Of a stretch of 64,000 bases of DNA, positions 59,381 to 64,000 are shown piece by piece; within the stretch, counting starts at the first letter, position 1, and each line of letters starts with the position of its first letter. The notes under the pieces are model-generated. The model was given only the letters and a program-made list of their open reading frames with translations, was not told where the DNA came from and did not search any database. The position numbers and the translations under genes are program-made. The stretch lies in contig CAWIWC010000005.1 of the NCBI GenBank assembly GCA_963839745.1, positions 62,001 to 126,000 of the forward strand. Direction: 5' to 3'. This stretch comes from JAIBJN01 sp963839745 (GTDB lineage: Bacteria; Actinomycetota; Thermoleophilia; Gaiellales; Gaiellaceae).

Positions 59381-61560
59381 ATGAGCTTTCGTCATACGCT
59401 CGCGTTCGTTCTCGCCACGGCCGCGCTCGCTCCGGGCACGGCAGGCGCCGCCGACGTCCAGGTCGTCGCCCGCGACGTTCCGCTGGCCGCCGTCCGAGAG
59501 TCGGTTGCGCGGGCCGCGCCGATCGAGTTCACGATGGTCGGTACCCACTGGCAGGGCGGCGGCGAGGTCTGGTTCAGGACGGCGAGCGAGTCCGGCACCT
59601 GGAGCGCCTGGCGCCTCGCCCGCCCCGAGGAGGACGACCTCCCCGACGCCACGAGCGACGAGGGGAAGGCCTCGCAGGGCTGGAACGTGGGCAACCCATG
59701 GTGGACGGGCGGCTCGACGGCGATCCAGTACCGCGTCTCGGGCCCCGTCACGCGCCTGCGGACGTTCTACGTCTCGAGCGAGCCGACATCGGCCGACGCG
59801 ACGCTGTCCGCGCCGGCCACACAGGCGACGCTGCGGCCCGACCAGCCGCCGATCACCCGGCGTCCCGGGTGGGGCGCCGACGAGTCCATCGTGCGGGCGC
59901 AGCCGTCGTTCGCGGACAGCCTCGAGCTCTCGGTCGTGCACCACACGGCGGGGACGAACGCGTATTCCGCGGCACAGTCGGCGGCCATCGTGCGCGGCAT
60001 CCAGCGGTACCACGTGCTCTCGAACGGCTGGAACGACATCGGTTACAACTACCTCGTCGACAAGTACGGCCGGATCTTCGAGGGCCGCGGCGGGGGCCTG
60101 ATCCAGAACGTCATCGGCGCCCACGCGCAGGGGTTCAACACGGGCAGCGTCGGGGTCGCGGTGCTCGGGACCTACGGGTCGAGCCGCATCTCCACCGCAG
60201 CGCGGACCGCACTGCAGCGCCTGCTCGCCTGGCGACTCGACGCCGGCCACGTCGACCCGGTATCGCTTCTCAACTTCACCTCGTACGGCAACGATCGCTT
60301 CCCCGCGGGCCGAGTGGTGCGCCTGCGGGCGGTCTCGGGACACCGGGACACCGGCTACACGAGCTGCCCGGGCACGGCGCTCTACGGGCAGCTCGGCGCG
60401 ATCGCCTCGAACGTCTCGCGCATCGGCCTCCCGAAGCTCTACGACCCCGAGGTGGCAGGCGCCGTCGGCGGCCCCGTTCGCTTCACCGCGCGCCTCTCCT
60501 CGGCGAGGGCCTGGCTCGTGCGGGTCAAGGACGCCGGCGGCGCGGTCGTCGCCCAGGGCACGGGCAGCGGTGCCTCCGTCGACTGGACCTGGAACGCGAG
60601 CGCTGCACCATTCGCCTCCTACACGTGGGAGATCAGTGCGGGGCCCGACACTCGCCCTGCGTCCGGCCGGGTCCCCGGCCCGCCTCCGCTGGCGATCACC
60701 GGGCTGACGGTGTCGCCGCGCGTCCTGACGCCGAACGGCGACTGGAGCGCCGAGCGCTCGACCGTCGCCTTCCGGCTCTCGCGCCGAGCCGTGGTCGCGG
60801 TCCGGGTCGTGAACGCGTCGTCCGGCGCGCTGGCGCGCACGCTCCTGGCGAGCGCCGAGCGGCCCGCCGGGCCCGCAGCGTCACGTGGAACGGGACGACG
60901 GGCTCCGGCGCGGCGGTCGCCGACGGGACGTACCGCATCGAGGTCTCGGCCGAGTCGGGGCCTGAGCAGGTGACCCGCTCCGCCAACGTCGTCGTCGACC
61001 GGACGCTGGGCGGAGTCGTCGTGGAGCCGGCGGCGATCTCGCCCAACGGGGACGGCCAGAACGAGCGCCTGCGCATCGGCTTCGAGCTCACGCGCTCAGC
61101 CAACGTCCGCGTCGAGATCCGCCGGGCCGGAAAGGTGATCAGGACGGTGCTCACGGGGTCCCTCGCCACGGGCGCCTACGCAGCGTCCTGGGACGGGCGC
61201 CTGCAGAACGGCACGCGGGCCGCCGACGGGCCCGTGACGGCGGCCGTGCTGGCGACGACCTCGTTCGGCACGCGCTCGCTCGCCCGCGTCGCCCGCGTCG
61301 ACGTCACCCGGCCGGTCGTGCGGTTCATCTCGATGCGGAACGTGAACGGCGTGAACCGGCTGAACTTCAGCTCGAGCGAGGCCGTGCACCTGAAGATCTG
61401 GTACGGCACGAACCGCTGGGACGACGGCGACATGGTCGAGGTCGACAAGCCGGCCGGCGTGAAGGCGCACTGGCGGCGGATCCGGGCTCTCGTCGTGCGC
61501 ATCCTGGCGACCGACGCCGCCGGGAACCGCAGCAGGCTTGTCTTCGGCCGCGCCGGTTAG
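59381..61560 (+). CDS. Secreted N-acetylmuramoyl-L-alanine amidase with FlgD-like repeats, frameshifted
   Basis: Corrected length 726 residues. Signal peptide (about 1-23, ends GTAGAAD), an N-terminal beta domain, then a PGRP/amidase_2 domain: RPGWGADESI, VVHHTAGT (zinc His), NDIGYNYLVDKYGRIFEGRGGG, VSGHRDTGYTSCPG (His and Cys). Then two FlgD-like Ig repeats (VSPRVLTPNGD..., ISPNGDGQNERLRIGFELTRSANV). Near 60865-60885 one missing base (likely G in CCGGGCCC) breaks the frame before SVTWNGTTGSG. Hydrolyses cell-wall peptides. ATG 59381; divergent from nfeD with 100 bases between. Confidence 0.87.
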
Positions 61561-61568
61561 CGCTTTTC

Positions 61569-61733
61569 AGGAGGGCTCGACGAAACGAGCGCGGTGCCTC
61601 CGGGCCGCGCTGCTCGCCCCGATGCCGCGTCCTCAGTCGCGCCCGTAGCCTCCGGCTACGAACGCTCCCTGTGTCCTTGCCTCGGAACGACCATCACACC
61701 CCGGAGGCGAGCGACGTTCCGCCGAGCCCTCCT
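61569..61733. other. 165-bp multi-hairpin element (candidate structured RNA or palindromic repeat)
   Basis: AGGAGGGCTCG (61569-61579) and CGAGCCCTCCT (61723-61733) are perfect 11-base inverted ends. Inside are at least three further stems: CGTAGCC/GGCTACG with loop TCC, GCGCGG/CCGCGC, and GGAACG/CGTTCC. It fills the gap between the convergent amidase and birA genes and overlaps the birA stop. A bidirectional terminator, a structured ncRNA or a MITE-like repeat are possible; there is no T-run on either strand. Confidence 0.5.
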
Positions 61734-62478
61734 AGCGCTCGAAGAGCACTTCGCCGCTCTCGACGATCCGGCGCTCGTGGCCGATCTCGACCTCGAGCCT
61801 GCCGCTGCGGTCGATCGCGACTCCCACGCCGCTCTCGCCGTCGACCAGCAGGCGCCGGCCGCGCAGGAAGTCACGCGCGCCGAGGCCGTCGTAGATCGCA
61901 TCGAGGCCGCCCTCGCGCCAGCGGTCGTAGGCCCGCTCGAGGCGCAGGAGCAGGTCCGCGAGGATCGGCGCCCGCTCCCGCCGCACGCCGTCGATCGTGA
62001 GCAGCGAGCCGGCCGCCACCGTCGCGTCCGGCGGGAGCTCGTCGCGGCTCTGGTTCACGTTCAGCCCCATGCCGAGGACGACGCGGCCCTCGGAGGCCTC
62101 GGCGAGCACGCCCGCGACCTTCCGCCGGTTGATGAGAACGTCGTTCGGCCACTTGATCTGGGCGGCGAGGGCCGTTGCCGCCTCGACGGTCTCCGCCACG
62201 GCAACCCCGCCCACGAGGGAGAGCTCCGGGACGCTTCGATCGGCCGGCGGCTCGAGCACGACCGAGCAGAGCACGGCCGTCCCCGGCGGCGCGATCCAGC
62301 TTCGGCCCAGCCGCCCCCGCCCTCCGGTCTGGACGTCGCAAACGGCCGCGGCGCCTTCGGCGTGGTCGGAGCCGAGGAGCCGCTGCGTCGACTCGCAGGA
62401 GGCCTCGTAGAGGTAGGGGCGGCCGAAACGGCCGGAGAGCAAGGGCTCGACGGTCTCCGGTGTCAGCGCGTCGGCCAT
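61732..62478 (-). CDS. birA: Biotin-[acetyl-CoA-carboxylase] ligase
   Basis: 248 residues. LYEASCESTQRLLGSDHAEGAAAVCDVQTGGRGRLGRSWIAPPGTAVLCSVVLEP (biotin and AMP site GGRGRxGRxW), KWPNDVLINRRKVAGVLAEA and the C-terminal strand domain. No N-terminal DNA-binding domain, so it is the ligase-only form. ATG 62478; divergent from the sigma gene with 24 bases between starts. Confidence 0.94.
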   Translation of the reverse strand: MADALTPETVEPLLSGRFGRPYLYEASCESTQRLLGSDHAEGAAAVCDVQTGGRGRLGRSWIAPPGTAVLCSVVLEPPADRSVPELSLVGGVAVAETVEAATALAAQIKWPNDVLINRRKVAGVLAEASEGRVVLGMGLNVNQSRDELPPDATVAAGSLLTIDGVRRERAPILADLLLRLERAYDRWREGGLDAIYDGLGARDFLRGRRLLVDGESGVGVAIDRSGRLEVEIGHERRIVESGEVLFER

Positions 62479-62487
62479 CCGCGGAAC

Positions 62488-62493
62488 TACACT
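62488..62493 (+). promoter_or_regulatory. -10-like TACACT, near-leaderless ECF sigma promoter
   Basis: TACACT ends nine bases before the GTG at 62503, so the mRNA would have almost no leader. The divergent birA start is 10 bases away on the other side. Confidence 0.5.
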
Positions 62494-62502
62494 AACCGGG
62501 CC

Positions 62503-63120
62503 GTGCAACCAGCCGCCACGCCTGCGCGTCAGATCGATCGTGAGCCGTCGTACGGACGGTTTCACGCATACCGGAAGCTCAGCGACGTGGACCTCGTCAG
62601 CAAGGCAAAGAACGGCGACGGATGGGCGCTCGACGCCCTCGTCGAGCGGCATGCCCCGCGCGTGAACCGGCTCGCCGCGCAGATCATGGGCGACCTCGAG
62701 GAGGCGCGGGATGCCGCGCAGGAGTCGCTCGTGAAGCTCTGCACCCGGCTCCGCCAGTTCCGCGGCGAGGCGCAGTTCGCCACCTGGCTTCACCGCCTGG
62801 TCGTGAACACCTGCCGCGATCGCCTTGCGCGCCAGCGCATCCGTCAGACCGAGCCGCTCTCGCTCGACGACGAGCCCGCGGGCGAGGAGAGCGACCCGTC
62901 GCGGGCTGCGCTCCTCGCCGAGAAGCGCCGGGAGCTGACCGCAGCGCTGGCCCGCCTCTCCCCGAATCAGCGCCTCGCCGTCGTACTCCGCGACGTCTCC
63001 GGCCTGACCTACGAGGAGATCTCGCGCGTCGCGCGCATGCCGGTCGGGACCGCGAAGTGCTACGTGCACCGGGCCCGCGCCCGCCTGCGCGTACGGCTGG
63101 AAGAGACGGCAAACGGGTGA
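62503..63120 (+). CDS. ECF-family RNA polymerase sigma factor
   Basis: 205 residues. Region 2: DLVSKAKNGDGWALDALVERHAPRVNRLAAQIMGDLEEARDAAQESLVKLCTRLRQFRGEAQFATWLHRLVVNTCRDRLARQ; region 4: LARLSPNQRLAVVLRDVSGLTYEEISRVARMPVGTAKCYVHRARARLR. No adjacent anti-sigma factor with a zinc or membrane domain is seen, unlike most ECF genes. GTG 62503 begins a plus run with fabZ. Confidence 0.94.
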   Translation: MQPAATPARQIDREPSYGRFHAYRKLSDVDLVSKAKNGDGWALDALVERHAPRVNRLAAQIMGDLEEARDAAQESLVKLCTRLRQFRGEAQFATWLHRLVVNTCRDRLARQRIRQTEPLSLDDEPAGEESDPSRAALLAEKRRELTAALARLSPNQRLAVVLRDVSGLTYEEISRVARMPVGTAKCYVHRARARLRVRLEETANG

Positions 63121-63130
63121 ACAGGACTCG

Positions 63131-63580
63131 GTGAGCTACACACCACCGCTCGGGCGGCGGGAGATCGAAGAGATCCTCCCGCACCGCGACCCCTTTCTGC
63201 TGCTCGATGAAGTGATCGAGCTCGAGCCCGGCGTGCGCGTCGTGGCGCGCAAGCTCGTGCGCGAGGACGAGTGGTACCTCGCCGGGCACTTCCCGGGCCG
63301 CCCGATCATGCCCGGTGTCCTCATGGTCGAGGCCATGGCCCAGACGGGCGCGGTCGCCGTTCTCTCCGACGAGGAGAACCGCGGCAAGCTCGCCCTCTTC
63401 GCGGGCATCGACGACGTGCGCTTCAAGCGCATCGTCGTTCCCGGGGACGAGTTGGAGCTGACGTGCGAGCTGGAGCGCGTCCGCGGCCCCGTCGGCCGCG
63501 GGAAGGCGACGGCCACGGTGGGCGGCAAGCTCGCCGTGCGCGGGACACTGACCTTTGCGGTCACCGAGGGCGACGAGTGA
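63131..63580 (+). CDS. fabZ: 3-hydroxyacyl-ACP dehydratase FabZ
   Basis: 149 residues. EIEEILPHRDPFLLLDEVIELEPG, the catalytic-His segment AGHFPGRPIMPGVLMVEAMAQTGA and FAGIDDVRFKRIVVPGDELELTCEL. Hot-dog fold enzyme of fatty acid elongation. GTG 63131. Followed by fabH (GTGA). Confidence 0.95.
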   Translation: MSYTPPLGRREIEEILPHRDPFLLLDEVIELEPGVRVVARKLVREDEWYLAGHFPGRPIMPGVLMVEAMAQTGAVAVLSDEENRGKLALFAGIDDVRFKRIVVPGDELELTCELERVRGPVGRGKATATVGGKLAVRGTLTFAVTEGDE

Positions 63581-64000
63581 TCGGCAACGTTTCCGGCAAC
63601 GGCATCACTGTCGGCATCACCGGCGTCGGCTCCTATGTCCCGGACAAGGTGCTGACGAACGCCGACCTCGAGGCCATGGTGGACACGTCCGACGAGTGGA
63701 TCACGTCGCGGACAGGGATCAAGGAGCGTCGCATCGCCGCGCCGACCCAGGCCGCGAGCGACCTGGCCCTTCCCGCCGCGCGGGAGGCGCTCGAGGCCGC
63801 AGGCGTCGACCCGCAGGATCTCGACCTCGTCGTCGTTGCCACGGCCACGCCCGACATGCTCTTCCCGGCGACGGCGGCCCTGGTTGCGGACGAGCTCGGG
63901 GCCAAGAAGGCTGCGGCCTACGACCTGCTCGCCGGCTGCACGGGCTTCGTCTACGCGCTCTCCCAGGCGTACGGCATGGTCGCGACGGGCCTCTCGAAGC
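63577..64000 (+). CDS. fabH: 3-oxoacyl-ACP synthase III, partial at window edge
   Basis: First 141 codons. GITGVGSYVPDKVLTNADLEAMVDTSDEWITSRTGIKERRIA is the standard KASIII start; the nucleophile lies in DLLAGCTGFVYALSQA near residue 128. It starts type II fatty acid synthesis from acetyl- or branched-acyl-CoA. GTG 63577 overlaps the fabZ stop as GTGA. The rest is outside the window. Confidence 0.95.
   Translation, partial: MIGNVSGNGITVGITGVGSYVPDKVLTNADLEAMVDTSDEWITSRTGIKERRIAAPTQAASDLALPAAREALEAAGVDPQDLDLVVVATATPDMLFPATAALVADELGAKKAAAYDLLAGCTGFVYALSQAYGMVATGLSK

Noticed and set aside
61569..61733. 6S RNA or SRP RNA
   Set aside because: The closing stem suggested them, but I could not find the SRP GGAA-loop/AGCAGCC core or the 6S central bubble pattern, so I left it as an unnamed structured element.

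Overview
The window is very GC-rich bacterial chromosome with short intergenic gaps, many 4-base stop/start overlaps and frequent GTG or TTG starts. The gene families (ParA/ParB beside jag, yidC, rnpA and rpmH; DciA between recF and gyrB; sortase; MprAB/PepD-like operon; bifunctional nuclease; DUF2203; DUF7144) fit a high-GC actinobacterium. I would guess a Thermoleophilia/Gaiellales-like lineage, but no rRNA is present to prove it. A set of single-base indels, one of them in gyrB, suggests a draft or metagenome-derived assembly.

Layout. 1-6.4 kb: divergent M20 peptidase and rarA; a fused electron-transfer flavoprotein; an alpha/beta hydrolase; arginase; tRNA-Phe; a VOC protein and a small membrane protein. 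6.4-10.7 kb: an accessory-looking patch with a frameshifted phospholipase-D protein, the last ~40 codons of a vanished Xaa-Pro peptidase, an APC permease and a frameshifted MFS exporter. 10.7-12.3 kb: class II glutamine amidotransferase, a cold-shock protein with a fold-back leader, and a degenerate cold-shock-domain paralogue. 12.4-21.2 kb (minus strand): one tightly coupled run, moaC-mog-ubiA-ccmA-ccmB-ccmC-ccmD-ccsA/hemX-hemA-hemC-hemD-SAM hydroxide adenosyltransferase-methyltransferase. It joins molybdopterin, quinone prenylation, cytochrome c maturation and tetrapyrrole synthesis. 21.2-24.5 kb: two different trehalose-forming glycosyltransferases and an RsbW-like kinase. 24.5-31.5 kb: orphan DNA methyltransferase, HtrA protease with its two-component system, a degenerate M28 membrane protein and a sortase. 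31.5-41.6 kb: moeA, a GT87-like membrane enzyme, PBP1A, MscS, DUF2203; then in the opposite direction a B12-type binding lipoprotein, HAD hydrolase, PLP sulfur-amino-acid enzyme, CPBP protease and chorismate mutase.

41.7-56.2 kb is the replication-origin region. To the left, all on minus: tRNA-Ile, parB, parA, rsmG, jag, yidC, yidD, rnpA, rpmH. To the right, all on plus: dnaA, dnaN, recF, dciA, gyrB, gyrA. DnaA-box-like 9-mers lie between rpmH and dnaA, where transcription diverges. 56.2-64 kb: galT, slipin and NfeD in one operon, a secreted amidase, birA, an ECF sigma factor, fabZ and the start of fabH.

The most unusual signals are: (1) four genes, including recF, whose only sensible start is CTG overlapping the previous stop as CTGA, plus one doubtful case; (2) a gyrB-gyrA junction in which the gyrB tail, carrying the gyrA ribosome site and start, is exactly duplicated around a perfect hairpin, leaving a 30-codon micro-ORF coupled at both ends; (3) a 165-bp multi-hairpin element at 61569-61733; (4) fold-back leaders over the ribosome sites of csp and gyrB; (5) a perfect 26-bp palindrome filling the kinase-htrA gap.
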